Of a stretch of 64,000 nt of DNA, positions 1 to 12,500 are shown one piece after another; the stretch's first letter is position 1, and every line of letters begins with the position of its first letter. Position numbers and translations under genes: made by a program. Source of the DNA: Alkalinema pantanalense (GTDB lineage: Bacteria; Cyanobacteriota; Cyanobacteriia; Leptolyngbyales; Leptolyngbyaceae). The DNA is taken from assembly GCF_050753345.1 (NCBI RefSeq), contig NZ_JBLZFX010000003.1:62001-126000 (forward strand), written 5' to 3'. Below the pieces are notes generated by a model. That model worked only from the letters and a program-made list of their open reading frames with translations. It did no database searches and was not told where the DNA came from.

Positions 1-1739
1 CTACTCAGCCGCTCCAAGTCGTCTATCCACGGCCTGATCACGAAACCACAGCCCAACAGATTTTTCTAATTGGCACTGCGCCCCCCGAAGGACAAGTGTG
101 GATCAACGGCAAGGCGATCGCGCGCAATGCCGCCGGACATTTTGCCCCCAGTTTTCCGTTACAGGTCGGAAAAAATCAATTTTTTCTGAAACATAGTAAT
201 GGCCAAACGTTGACAATTTCAGTGACCCGCAAAGCCGCCCAACCGGAAATTCCCCAAGGCTTGGCCTTTGGCAAGGATTCGCTGTTTCCCACGGGGGATA
301 TCAGTCGGCAACCGGGCGAGTTAATGTGCTTCAGCGCGATCGCCAATCCCCAGGCTCAGGTACGGGTGAACTTAGGTCAGCAAACAATTCCGCTCCAGTT
401 ACAGCCCATGGTGGATTTGCCCAGCAATACGGGGGTGCTGACGGGCAAAATCCAACCCCAGGAAATGCCTGGACGTTTTGTGGGCTGCGGGCAATTAGGT
501 TCTACAGCTACGAATAAAGTGGAGAATACAAACGGAATCGTTAATCTAGGACAACCAGAATATGAACTGGAATGGAATCAGAAACGGTTGACTCAGAAGG
601 CTCCGGGGAAAGTAGAAATTCTATCGCCAACGCAGCCGATGACGATCGAAGTCATAGCAGACGCAGGCGTGGCCCGTACGGGAGCCAGTACAGATTATTC
701 CCGGCTGACGCCCTTACCCAAAGGAACCCGCGCGACGGTGACCGGGACAGAGGGGGATTGGTATCGGTTAGACTACGGGGCTTGGATTCGCAAGTCAGAA
801 ACGAAGCCGATCGACGGTGCGACCCCTGTTCAATCGACAATTCGGGGGATTCGATCGCAGAATAAACAGGGTTGGACAGAGGTGGTCTTTCCGTTGCAAT
901 CTCCCGTACCGCTGACGGTGCAGCAGGGCGATCGGACATTTACGCTGACGTTGCACAACGTGACGGCGCAGACCGATACTATGCGGTTGGTGACAAATCC
1001 GGTGATTGAGCGACTGGATTGGCAGCAAACGCGACTGGGTCAGATTGACTATCGCTTTGTCTTAAAATCTGACCAACAGTGGGGCTATAAGTTACGCTAT
1101 GAAGGTTCGACGTTGGTACTGTCACTCCGCAATCCACCGCAACTGACGCGCAATGCAGCGAAACCGTTAACGGGCGTGACCATTTTGCTCGATCCGGGCC
1201 ATGGGGGGCCGGAGGATTTGGGGTCCGTTGGGTTTACGGGTTTACCGGAAAAAGAGGTAGCGTTGAAGGTGTCCAAATTGGTACGAGATCGCTTAGTGCA
1301 ACGGGGTGCAACGGTGATTATGACCCGTGAGGCGGATGTGGATCTGTGGCCCAACGATCGGGCGGCGATGATTCAGAAACTTGAGCCCACCATTTCCGTT
1401 AGTATTCACTACAATGCTTTACCGGATGACGGCGACGCGATTCGAACCAAAGGCGTTTCTGCCTTTTGGTACCATTCCCAAGCGCAGAGTTTAGCAGCAT
1501 TTTTGCAGGATGCGGTGGTGAATCGCTTAGGTCGATCGCCCGACGGCGTAACTTGGAATAATTTGGCGTTAACCCGTCCGGCAGTGGCTCCGTCAATTTT
1601 GATAGAGTTAGGTTACATGATCAATCCCGACGAGTTTGAATGGATTCGCAACGATCGGGAGCAGCTAAAGCTTGCTGATACGCTGGCTGACGGCATTACG
1701 CAATGGTTTCAACGATCGAATCCACGATCGTCGCAGTAA
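1..1739 (+). CDS. N-acetylmuramoyl-L-alanine amidase, 5' end outside window
   Basis: Periplasmic zinc amidase that cleaves the amide bond between MurNAc and the peptide stem during cell separation and wall turnover. The frame is open from base 3 to the stop at 1737-1739, and the residues before the GTG at 96 read as a continuous beta-sandwich domain, so the gene begins upstream of the window. From the GTG at 96, residues 1-170 are a beta-rich N-terminal region, about 185-240 look like a bacterial SH3 domain (VIADAGVARTGAS to GDWYRLDYGAW), and about 360-540 are the Amidase_3 domain. Zinc and catalytic residues are visible in DPGHGG, in the Glu of PEKE, in SIHYN and in the Glu of LIELGYM. The SH3-plus-Amidase_3 layout is familiar in cyanobacteria. 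The only uncertainty is the missing N-terminus. Confidence 0.92.
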   Translation, partial: TQPLQVVYPRPDHETTAQQIFLIGTAPPEGQVWINGKAIARNAAGHFAPSFPLQVGKNQFFLKHSNGQTLTISVTRKAAQPEIPQGLAFGKDSLFPTGDISRQPGELMCFSAIANPQAQVRVNLGQQTIPLQLQPMVDLPSNTGVLTGKIQPQEMPGRFVGCGQLGSTATNKVENTNGIVNLGQPEYELEWNQKRLTQKAPGKVEILSPTQPMTIEVIADAGVARTGASTDYSRLTPLPKGTRATVTGTEGDWYRLDYGAWIRKSETKPIDGATPVQSTIRGIRSQNKQGWTEVVFPLQSPVPLTVQQGDRTFTLTLHNVTAQTDTMRLVTNPVIERLDWQQTRLGQIDYRFVLKSDQQWGYKLRYEGSTLVLSLRNPPQLTRNAAKPLTGVTILLDPGHGGPEDLGSVGFTGLPEKEVALKVSKLVRDRLVQRGATVIMTREADVDLWPNDRAAMIQKLEPTISVSIHYNALPDDGDAIRTKGVSAFWYHSQAQSLAAFLQDAVVNRLGRSPDGVTWNNLALTRPAVAPSILIELGYMINPDEFEWIRNDREQLKLADTLADGITQWFQRSNPRSSQ

Positions 1740-1830
1740 TAATTTAAACCCAGAATCCAGACAACGATCGTTCCCTGGCATTCCCAGTTCAATCCTCCGT
1801 CGGTAGGTCACCAGCCAATTGACTGGCAAT

Positions 1831-2571
1831 TTACCGAGCATATACTGTTTGCTGAACCACCTGCGGAGCCTGGGAAGGAGAAAGATATCGCAGGGTTTGA
1901 ACCCACTTATCTGAGTGGCGATCGTCCAATAGAAACTCAACTGAATATTTGGGAATCGATCGAATCGCTAAGATCGATGCGGTAATCGAATTTGGCTGGA
2001 TTTCAAACTGAAAGCGTAACGGTGAAGTTGTTCGATTCTGAATCCGTAAGTCCTTGTAACCGTAAACAACCGTAGCATCTGAACCCAAGGGCGCGAACCG
2101 AGTTTCGTCGGTGTAGATATCCTGGGAATGGGAATGACGCTCTAGAATTTCCAAATCAGTCTGTAGAGCCAAGAGATAAATTAACCCTGATAATTGGCAT
2201 AACCCTCCACCAACCACAGCCTGCAATTGGTCGTTCATTAAGGCTCGACCTTCAAGATAGCCCCGCCTTTTAGTAGGCTGGCCCACCACAGACCAAAAGG
2301 AAAAAATTTGGTTAGGTTGAATCACTACAGATTCAATTTGGTGAACTGCGATCGTCAGATTATGCCGTTTATTTTCAGAATACGCAGAAGGTTTCAGTTC
2401 CTGTTCTACCTGAATTCTGGTCTGCCAATTGCCGACCTCGATCGACTTTGAGCGGGTCGCAAACCGTTGTAAATCACCTGACCAGTAATCTCGAATCCAC
2501 CGCCGAGTCGCCTGCAATCCCACTTTCCAGTTATGGGGAATCGATCGCTTAATTAGTTTTAGCCATTGCAT
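1831..2571 (-). CDS. VanW family protein
   Basis: A 246-residue protein with the VanW core: the segment from about residue 80 contains IQPNQIFSFWSVVG, then GYLEGRALMNDQLQAVVGGG, CQLSGLIYLLAL and a final beta-rich part (VVYGYKDLRIQNRT). VanW proteins accompany some vancomycin-resistance clusters, but the biochemical role is unknown, and most genomic copies are unrelated to resistance. No signal peptide is evident, although a basic N-terminal region is present. The gene converges with the amidase upstream and is transcribed away from the NUDIX gene. Family assignment is firm; no function can be inferred here. Confidence 0.8.
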   Translation of the reverse strand: MQWLKLIKRSIPHNWKVGLQATRRWIRDYWSGDLQRFATRSKSIEVGNWQTRIQVEQELKPSAYSENKRHNLTIAVHQIESVVIQPNQIFSFWSVVGQPTKRRGYLEGRALMNDQLQAVVGGGLCQLSGLIYLLALQTDLEILERHSHSQDIYTDETRFAPLGSDATVVYGYKDLRIQNRTTSPLRFQFEIQPNSITASILAIRSIPKYSVEFLLDDRHSDKWVQTLRYLSPSQAPQVVQQTVYAR

Positions 2572-2692
2572 AGCAAATTTATCCTAGTCAATGAGATTCA
2601 CTTCGCTATGGTATAGACTTTTTTCAAGCCTACTGGGAAAAACGTTGCAAATTTGTAATGCTGGCATTATTGAAATAGGTGGAGATTGATTG

Positions 2693-3172
2693 ATGGCAAA
2701 GGTATTACAGGGCGATCGGATTGGCAAGACAGGTCAAATTACGTTGGGATGTTCGGCGGTTTTATTCGACCCCGATCGCCAACGAATCTTGATGACGCGG
2801 CGCACCGATAACGATCGCTGGTGTTTGCCGGGAGGGCGGGTCGATCCGGGGGAGTCCGTAGCGGAAGCCTGCCTGCGGGAAATGGTAGAGGAAACGGGAC
2901 TGGTGGTGGAAATTGTGCGCTTCTTGGGCGTGTATAGTGATCCGAATTATTTGATTGAATATGCTAGTGGCAACCGTTGCCAAATTGTGGCGTTGAACTT
3001 TGAAGTCAAGCGGGTGGGCGGTGAGCTGGGGTTAAGTAATGAAACCAACGCCTATGGCTATTACACCCGATCGGACATTCGATCGATGGATGTGATGGAT
3101 CATCAACGGCAACGGATTGAAGATGCATTTGACAGTATAGAGAACCCCACAGAATGCCCCTGGATTCGCTAG
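2693..3172 (+). CDS. NUDIX hydrolase
   Basis: A 159-residue hydrolase of nucleoside diphosphates linked to another moiety. The Nudix box is complete at about residues 47-70: GGRVDPGESVAEACLREM followed by VEETGL, including the REVxEE-type metal-binding glutamates. The fold begins with GCSAVLFDPDRQRILMTRR, the usual first strands of the family. I start at the ATG at 2693 rather than the TTG three bases earlier because GGTGGAG lies about eight bases upstream. Substrate cannot be deduced; ADP-ribose, ADP-glucose and oxidised dNTPs are all possible. It is monocistronic by spacing, divergent from the VanW gene. Confidence 0.85.
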   Translation: MAKVLQGDRIGKTGQITLGCSAVLFDPDRQRILMTRRTDNDRWCLPGGRVDPGESVAEACLREMVEETGLVVEIVRFLGVYSDPNYLIEYASGNRCQIVALNFEVKRVGGELGLSNETNAYGYYTRSDIRSMDVMDHQRQRIEDAFDSIENPTECPWIR

Positions 3173-3533
3173 TTCCTCAATAACAAGCGGTGTTCATCAA
3201 CCATCAGTGTTCATCATCGGTGCTCATCCACTGAACCACGCTCCAGACAGCGCAAGAACTGGGTCTAGGCAAGGCACCTTTCTAGAACTTTAAACTTCCT
3301 TCAAAGAAAGACAACAGTTTTTAGAGATTTGTCTCAAGAATAACAGTTCATCCGGAATTTTACTGAGGCGAGAGAAACCTGAGTCATCAACTGAATGACT
3401 AATTGCGTAGTAATCGGGATGTCATCTCTGCTGACTTGTGACAGGAGTGGCGATTTGTCCTCCGATGGTTTTCCGGTGTCGGCTTGCTTCTTGTGCTTAG
3501 AACCCTGGTTTCTCTCCTAATGGAACGTGTGCT
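3173..3533. other. intergenic region before the giant gene
   Basis: 361 bases without a convincing ORF. Near its start, about 3187-3231, three degenerate copies of a 14-15-base unit (variants of GGTGTTCATCA) lie in tandem. The remainder presumably carries the promoter and leader of the giant gene. I could not identify a clear -10/-35 pair, and the Shine-Dalgarno sequence before the ATG at 3534 is weak. Confidence 0.4.
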
Positions 3534-6500
3534 ATGAATCCTGAGCTTTTTTCTGCGGCTTCGGCGATCGCGCCGTTGTCTGATCGTTTGCCCCTGCCTA
3601 AGAATCCCTTAGAGATCTCTTCATTCTCTAGGACTTCATTTTCTGGGTCTGCGACCGTTGGTCGATCGCTCGTCTTTGTGGATACTGGCATCCAGAACTA
3701 TCAGCAATTACTTTCGGGACTGAACGCCGATCAATCCGTGTATTTGATCGATACCCAACAGGACGGGATTGATCAGATCAGCCAGGTTCTCGCTGGATTA
3801 AGTGACGTTGCCGCCATCCATATTGTTTCCCACGGTAATATCGGTAGGCTCCAACTGGGGAATACCGATCTGAGTGGCAATAATCTTGGACTCTACACCG
3901 ATCGGCTGCGTCAATGGGCAACGCATTTAACAGAAGATGCGGATATCTTACTCTATGGCTGTGATGTAGCCCAAAGCAACCTCGGCACAGGCTTTGTGCA
4001 GCAATTGGCAAATCTAACAGGAGCCGATATCGCGGCATCCAATAACCTGACGGGCAACACAGCCCAAGGGGGAGATTGGATTCTGGAAGTCAATACGGGG
4101 GCGATTTCTAGCAATCTTGCTTTCCAGGCTGCTGTTCTAACGCAATATCAAAATACCCTCCTCACACCGATTAGCACTGCGGAATACAACAACTTTAAAG
4201 CAGGGGTTAACGATTTTCTAGCACTCGCACAAACCGGAATTGATACGATCGCCTTTACCGAACGATTGCCTCTTGTTGGTAGTCAATTAGCCAGTACTGC
4301 TAAATTTTTCCAAACGTTAAAGAACGATTTGGCTAACGCTTGGACAACGCTAGAAACCATTCCTGCGGCTGATTTAGATAGTGAAGATATCCGTAGCACG
4401 ATCGCGACTACTTTAGCTCCCTATCTACCCAGCGGCGTTACTGTTACCGAAAATGCGAACCAGGTTTTATTCAACTTAGATCTGAGTCGATTGGTGAATT
4501 CCAACCTCAACTTTGATCTGGGCCTAGACGCGATCGGGCTGAGTGTCGGCAGTAGCGGCAATATCAACACCCAATTGGGGTACACTTTACCGCTCAAGTT
4601 TGGCGTTGATTTAACGAGCGGTGAATTTTTCGTTGATACCAGCGCGCTGAATGAACTCGCGATCGGCTTAACAGTCACCACGCCGGGACTCAGTGCGACT
4701 GGGCGATTGGGCTTTTTACAAGTCAATGTCGCGGGCCAGGATAGCCAAGGCAACGCCACCAACTTTGCGGGACAGTTTCAGGTTGACCTGCGCGATCCCA
4801 ATAGCGATGGACGTCTCACCACCAGTGAACTTGCCGGACTCAGCGCCACCCAACTACTCACCTCCAAGCTCCAAGCCAACGCAGATATTAATTTAGGCTT
4901 AACCACCAGTTTTGGCGGTTCTGCAGCCTTCCCCTCCCTGAAAGCTGATTTAAATATTGACTGGGTCTTTGATCCCAATAACCTCAATCTCCTACCCACT
5001 GCTGCCTTTAATAATGCGCGGTTGAATTTAGGTGAATTTTTCAGTGAGTTTGTCAATCCTATTTTTTCAGAAATCCAAAAGGTTTTGAAACCCATTCAAC
5101 CCGTTTTTGATGTTCTGAATACCCGTATGCCTGTCCTATCGGATATTGGGCCACTGCGGGATATTTATGATTTAGACAGTAACGGCACTGTCACGCTATT
5201 AGAATTCGTCGGTAAATCCAGCGGCAATGAAAGTGCTGCAAAATTTCTCAATGCAGTCACCCAAATTGCGCAATTTATTAATAGTGTCCCCACGGGCGTA
5301 GGAGATGTCTACATTCCCCTAGGCAATCTGCGGCTAAACGACAGCCCCACAGCGGATTTGCGAGTAGCAGGTTTACTCGATAGCCTTAATTTAAGTAACT
5401 CAAGCTTAATTGATGATTTAACCAGTCTGTTACCGGGTGTTGATAACGTAACTCGTAATATTCTAGATAACTTCAAGAGCAATGCTAGTAATGCTAACTT
5501 CAGCGGAGGCTTAGCCTTTCCGTTATTGCAAAATCCCACCACTGCCTTGGGATTACTCCTAGGGCGCAACGTTTCACTATTCACCTTAGACTTACCAGCC
5601 CTAGGCACCAACTTTAACGTTAGTCAATTTTTCCCCATCCTTGGCCCCTTAGGCGTGCGCTTGAGTGGAAACTTTGACTTCCAAGCCGACTTTAACTTTG
5701 GCTACGACACCGAAGGCTTTAAACAGTTTGCCACAGCATTGGATGGCGGCTCGATCGACCCCAGTTTGATCTTCAACGGCTTCTACATCAGCGATACCGC
5801 ATCTCCCGATGGCAGCGGTTCCGACGTTCCTGAAGTCAAGATTAACGCCAGCGTCCAAGCATCTGGGGAAATTAATGTTATCGTTGCTGCGGCTGGAGTG
5901 GGCGGCGGTTTATTTGCAACGGTCAACCTAGATTTACGCGATCGTGACCCTGCAACGGGGAATTCCGTCCCCTACGTCGATGGCAAAATTCGCCTTGATG
6001 AATTGGGTAAAAACTTTACGGCAAATGGCCCGCTCGGAATCTTTACCGCGTCGGGTAAGCTGACTGCGGGATTAAATGCCTATATCAAAGTCGGTGTTGA
6101 CTTACCTTTTGTGGGCTTTGTGGGCTGGCAAGACTCCTTTGACATTGCAACTGCCACCCTCCTAGACTTTGATACAGATACCTCAAAACTAGCTCCTAAT
6201 CCTGTCTTAGCTGAATTCGATCCGACCTTAGGCGCTAACGTACTGCGACTCAACATGGGGCCAAACGCAGCGGCTCGTCTGGTCGGAAATCTCGACGATG
6301 GTGACGAAACCTTTAAAGTGACCCGATCGGCGGATGGTAGTAAATTATTCGTCACAGCCTTCGGCTATACCCAGGAATTTGACGCTAGCACCGTCGTTAA
6401 GATCTATGCAGAAGGGGGGGCTGGCGATGACGTAATCGACATCGCTGAGGATGTGGCAATTCCAGCAGAACTCTGGGGCGATTTTAATCCAGCACGTAAC

Positions 6501-9500
6501 CCAGGCCGCAGTGAATTTGGCAATGACAAGATTTTCGCAGGAGGAGCTGCTGCCATTCTCCATGGCGGGGCTGGAAACGACGAATTAACCGCTCGATCGG
6601 GCGATTCCCAACTCTTCGGGGAAGCGGGCGACGATAAGTTATTTGGCGGCAGCGGCAACGATACGTTATCCGGCGGAGAAGGGGACGATCGTCTCTACGC
6701 CAATGACGGTAACGACACCCTAGAAGGCAACGAAGGCGACGATTACCTCGATGCAGGAAAAGGCAATGATACCGTCTACGGCGGCGATGGCAACGATCGC
6801 ATCAAGGGCGGAGACGGCAACGATACACTCTACGGCAACGATGGAACCGACATCATTGAAGCGGGCCAAGGCGACGATACAGCCTACGGGGGCGCAGGCA
6901 ATGATTACATCTTGGATGAAGGCGAAATTGTAGTTGTCAGCAGTCCCGGTTCTCCGTCCATTCCACCCGGTGGCCCCGTTCTAGAAAATGTAGTGGTGAT
7001 TCCGACGGAGGGCTTACTGATTCAAGTTAACCTGACTGCTGGGGGTGGCAATGACACGTTCTATGGCGAAACGGGAAATGATGTCCTGTTTGGCCAAGCG
7101 GGGGTAGATATCCTCTACGGTCAGGAAGGCGATGATTGGCTCGATGGTGGCGCTAATCGGGATTTCCTCTTGGGGGATTTAGGTACCGTCGATCGGGCAA
7201 CAGAAACCGTAACGCTCACGCCAGGAAGTGGGGGCAATGATAAGCTTTTTGGGGGTAGCGGCAATGATGAACTTTATGGTCAGGATGGTGATGATGAACT
7301 CTACGGTCAAGCCAATGATGATGTCTTGATTGGTGGATTGGGCAATGATTTAGCGGATGGTGGAGCCGATCGGGACTGGGTACTGGGCGATGAAGGTAGC
7401 GTTAATCGCAACACCAACACGGTAATCCTCAGTACAGGCAATGGTAACGATACCCTTTTTGGTGGGACGGGTAATGATGATCTTTACGGCCAATTAGGCG
7501 ACGATTTAATCTTTGGCGACAGTGCCCAAATCGTGAGTGTGAATGGCAGTACCGAACGAGTGGAATCGATCGACACGGCCAATGGCGGCAACGATCGACT
7601 TTTCGGTGGCTTAGGACGAGATGTATTACTGGGAGGCACCGGAGACGATCGGCTCTTTGGCAGCGATGAAACTTACAGCGAAGTCGGAGCCGCGAATCTT
7701 CTCTTTGGCGATAATGGCGCAGTTCTGCGACGCAAGGTCGATCGGTTTATCACTGAAGTCGCCTCCACCAATCCCACCCACGGCGGACGGGACGAGATTC
7801 AGGCCCAAATCAGTGATGTGATTGTGGGCGGTTCCGGTGGTTTAGATGCCCCTGGGGTGGGGGGCGATCGACTCTTGGGCAGTTCCGGCAATGACATCAT
7901 TTTGGGCGATAACGGTCGGGTCGTCCGTCGCAATGACGGCCAAGTCGATCGCATCGAACCCTTATTTAACGATCAAGGGGGCGATGATCTGATCGAAGGT
8001 CGCACAGGTAGCGATATTTTACTGGGCGGCGGTGGCAACGATCGCATGATTGGGGGCAGCCAAAGTGCCAACGTGAGCGATGGAGTTGACTACATCTTTG
8101 GCGGCGGCGGCGATGACGCGATCGCAGGCGGCAACGCCACGATTACGGACAATGCCAATCCAGCAGCGCGGGTAATCACGAATCTCGACAGCAGCGCAAT
8201 CGTCGATTGGCTCTTTGGCGATTACGGTCTCCTCACCTTTGTTGGCATTGGTGATGATTTAAATAGTCGCCTTGGCTTTAAAGTGCTGGATTACTTTGCC
8301 GCAACTTTGACCAAAGCGCAAAGTATTCTGGGTGAGGCGGAAGGCAACGATCGAATTGTCGGTAACTTCGGCACCGATCCGTTATTTGGGGGTGGCGGTA
8401 ATGACACGTTACTAGGTGGCGAAAATGACGATCGTATCTTTGCCGACTACGGTGTGATGGAATTCACAAACGGTAGTCTAACCCGCCTAGCCAGCACTGA
8501 ACCGAGTTTCGGAGGCAATGACGTTGTCGAAGGTGGCAATGGCAACGATTGGATCATTGGCGGGGCAGGCAACGAAATCAACCTTGATGGGGGTAATGAC
8601 CAAGACATTATCCTGGGTGATAACGGTGAGATTTTAATCAACAACGGGATTGTCACGCAAACCCGATCGATCAATCCAGAATTTGGGGGCAATGATGTCA
8701 TCACGGGAGGCAACCAAACGGATATTGTCATTGGTGGTAGCGGCAATGATCAGATTAATGGAGGAGTAGACGATGCTGCTGATATCCTGCTAGGGGATAA
8801 TGGCATCGTCTACGGCAATACGAATAACCCCAATACTGCCAATGACATCATTTCGACCGATCCCACCTTTGGAGGTCGCGATCAGATTTCCGGGGGAGCG
8901 GGTGACGATATTATTTTAGGTGGTTCCGGCGGTGGAGATACCCTAGGACAGCTTGGTGACACGATTTCGGGCGATAGCGGAGACGATATCCTCTTGGGGG
9001 ATGGGGGGCGCATTACTCGCAACGGCAATAACGAAGTCGAAAAAATTGAAACGCTATTCCCCAATAATGGTGGTAACGATATCATTAATGGTAACGCAGG
9101 CCGAGATATTGCCCTCGGGGGTGCAGGGGATGACACAATTTCTGGCGATGCTGACGACGACATTCTATTCGGTGATCACGGGGTCGTTGACTTTAGCGTA
9201 GATGAAGATCTAGAGACCTTGGATATCCTGAGATCGATCGACCCCGGTTTAGGGGGGAAAGATACGATTTTCGGCAACGATGGGGATGATATTGCCTTTG
9301 GAGGTGCGAATGATGACACGATCGACGGCAACAATGGCGATGACATATTGCTTGGCGACAATGGCCAAATAACCTTTGATAGCAATCAAGCCATTACCCA
9401 AATCACAACAACCGATGGTCAGATTGGCGGCAACGATCACATCAAAGGTTCCACAGGCAACGATCGGATACTAGGCGGATTTGGAAATGACGACCTCCAA

Positions 9501-12500
9501 GGCAACGCAGACGAAGATATTCTACTGGGCGACAATGGCGTTCTGGAATACGACCTCGATAACAACCCAGCAACCTTAGATTTAATTGCCACGATCGATC
9601 CCGCATTGGGTGGCAACGATGTCATTCAAGGCAACGACGATCGGGATATTGCCCTAGGCGGTGCCCAGAATGATACCATTAACGGTAACGGAGGCGAAGA
9701 CATTCTCCTCGGCGATAACGGTCGCATTACCTACAGCAATGGCAAGATTCGTCTCATTGAAACTACTAACCCCACGATCGGGGGCCAAGATAATATTTTT
9801 GGGGATGATGGCAATGACATGATTCTAGGTGGTGCAGACGCCGATTATCTACGGGGTAATCATGGCAATGACACGATTCTAGGCGATCACGGAAAACTAG
9901 ATTACGCCTATGCGGGTGATGACAAAGTTGCCGCTGATAGCAATCTCGACACCTTAGATTTTGTCACTACCACCGATCCCACCTTCGGCGGCAATGATTT
10001 AATCTTCGGCGATCGGGGCAGCGATAACCTCATGGGTGGTACGGGAAGCGATCGAATCTATGGAGACGAAGGGTTAGATACCCTCGACGAAGAATGGCAA
10101 GTTATCGGCAACGCTGACCTTAACGGAGACGGCGCAAATGATCTGCTGTGGCGCAATCAAATCACTGGGCAAAATCTGCTCTGGGTCACGCGAGATGGTA
10201 AATTCTCTGAAGCCGCTCCCCTACCAGATGTTACTGATCTCAGTTGGCAAGTGGTAGGCATCTTTGATCTCAATGGTGATGGCAAAAAAGACATTCTCTG
10301 GCGGCACAGCAATGGCACCCTCGTTGCCTGGAAGATGAATGGTATTACCTACGACTCCGATTACTGGTTTAACAATTCACCCGACAGTAGTTGGCAGTTA
10401 TTGAGCATTGCGGATCTAGCGGGTAATGGAACTCCCTACTTTGTTTGGCGACATATCACAGGACCTGTTGTACTCTGGCAAATCCAGAATTTCCAAATAG
10501 CGGGAGGTGCAGTCTTAAATAACGCACCGGATAACGGCTGGCGACTAAGCCGAGTAGCGGATGTCACCAACGATGGGAAAGCTGATTTCCTATGGCAGCA
10601 CACTGCTGCTAACATCACAGTGATTTGGGCTATGAATGGTACCAATATCATTGGCGGTAATGTCTTCAACAATTCGCCCGATCCTACTTGGACGATCGCG
10701 GCAACAGCAGACTTTAACAAAGATGGCAAGACCGATCTTCTCTGGAGACACACGATCGCGAGCATTTCAGTGATTTGGTTGATGGATGGGGTAAACATTA
10801 TTGGTGGGCAGGTCTTCAATAATGCGCCCGATCCCTCTTGGCAAATTGCTAGCTTGAGTGACTACACAGGAGAGGGGCACACGGATATCGTTTGGCGACA
10901 TAAGTTTGTGGGATTAACTGTATTGTGGCAACTGGATGGGGCCAATCTTGTCGGCGGTGCAATGCTTCCCTACGCCGATGAAAAAATTCTCGATCCCAGT
11001 TCGGCGGATTTAATTCTGGGTGACCATGGCAAGCTATATCCATCTCTACTGCGCGATCGAAATTATGTCTCGATCGACACCGCAGCCAATCAAGGTGGTG
11101 GCAACGATATTCTCTTTGGCAACCAAGGGGACGACACCATCCTGGGACAACAGGGACAGGATATTATCTACGGCGGTTCCGGCGAGGACGATATTCTCGG
11201 GGGCCACAATGTGCGAGGGGGAGCCGATGGCGCTGATCAGGTCGATGGGGGAGCTAATTCGGATGTTGTATTGGGTGATAACGGCCAAATTACCCGGCGG
11301 CCTCTCACAAACGGCGGTTGGCAGAAATACCCGGCTCCCTTTGCCGATACCATTCGCGATGTAATTCGCTTTGATGATGTCGATCGCGTTAGCGGCAACG
11401 ATACTCTACGAGGCAGCGCTGGCGATGATATTTTACAAGGGCAAAGGGGAGATGATTGGCTTGACGGCGGTAAAGGCGACGATGAACTAATCGGCCAACT
11501 GGGCAATGATGTTCTGCTGGGTCGATCGGGACAGGACTTTGCCCTGGGCGATACAGGCGTCATTCTGCGAGATTACAACCCCGATGGCACCCCACGCTTA
11601 AATCGTAATCAGTCCTGGCATCGGGATGCGCTCTTGCTGGATGTGGCCAATTTAGTTGATAGCTACAACATCAATGCCATTCCAAATAGCGCTTTCCAGG
11701 ATGCCAATATCGATAGTTTACTGATGACTTCTGCCGCCAATGGGCAGGGTGGTATCGATAGCCAAGTGCAAGCTCTCAGTTTCTTTGATGATGGAAATGA
11801 TTATCTTGACGGGGGATCGGGTGATGATAGTCTGTTTGGACAGCGTGGGAACGATTCGATCTTTGGAGGTGAAGGCAATGACTACGCTGAGGGCAATGCT
11901 GGGGATGACACGATCGATGGCGGTTCCGGTGATGACTTTGTAGTGGGTGATAATGCAATAAATATTGCGCCGTTCAACCGAGAATTACCCACCGTTTTCC
12001 GTGGAATGCATTTAATTCAGCAAGGGGGTGGCCTGAATTTTGAGTTAGGTGAATTTGGCACGATCGTCATTCCCAACCTAAGTCTGCAACCCCAAACCAA
12101 CGATGGACTTCTGACCACCGTGAGTTTGGCAGAACCGATTATCTTTGACACAGCCCCCCAAGCCCCGATCGCGCCTTTAAAGCGCAATGGCAAAACCTGG
12201 CAACCCTTAATTTCCCTGATTCCAGATCTCACCCATCATTTAGATTTGCTGTCAGGCAACGATCGCTTAAGTGATGTCAGTGGTAACAACACACTGATTG
12301 GAGACAACTACGCCAGCTTCCTCCCCCTACGCACAGGTAATGCTGAGATTGATAACAATCTGGATGACATCAATACGCTCCTGCACCACGTCACCTACGA
12401 TCTCCACGACCTGGAATTAGCGCTACGCAATGGGCAGCCGCAACAGACTCTGAGCATGGCTAACGATCAAATTTTTGGAGGCAGCGATCGCGATTTAATC

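Noticed and set aside
6600..9900. Regular repeats that might suggest a CRISPR or minisatellite array
   Set aside because: The periodicity is coding: the GGxGNDxLx pattern of RTX repeats explains it, with no conserved repeat plus unique spacer structure.
10436..10819. ORF of 127 codons antisense to the giant gene
   Set aside because: Repetitive because the sense strand encodes FG-GAP-like repeats; no independent coding evidence.
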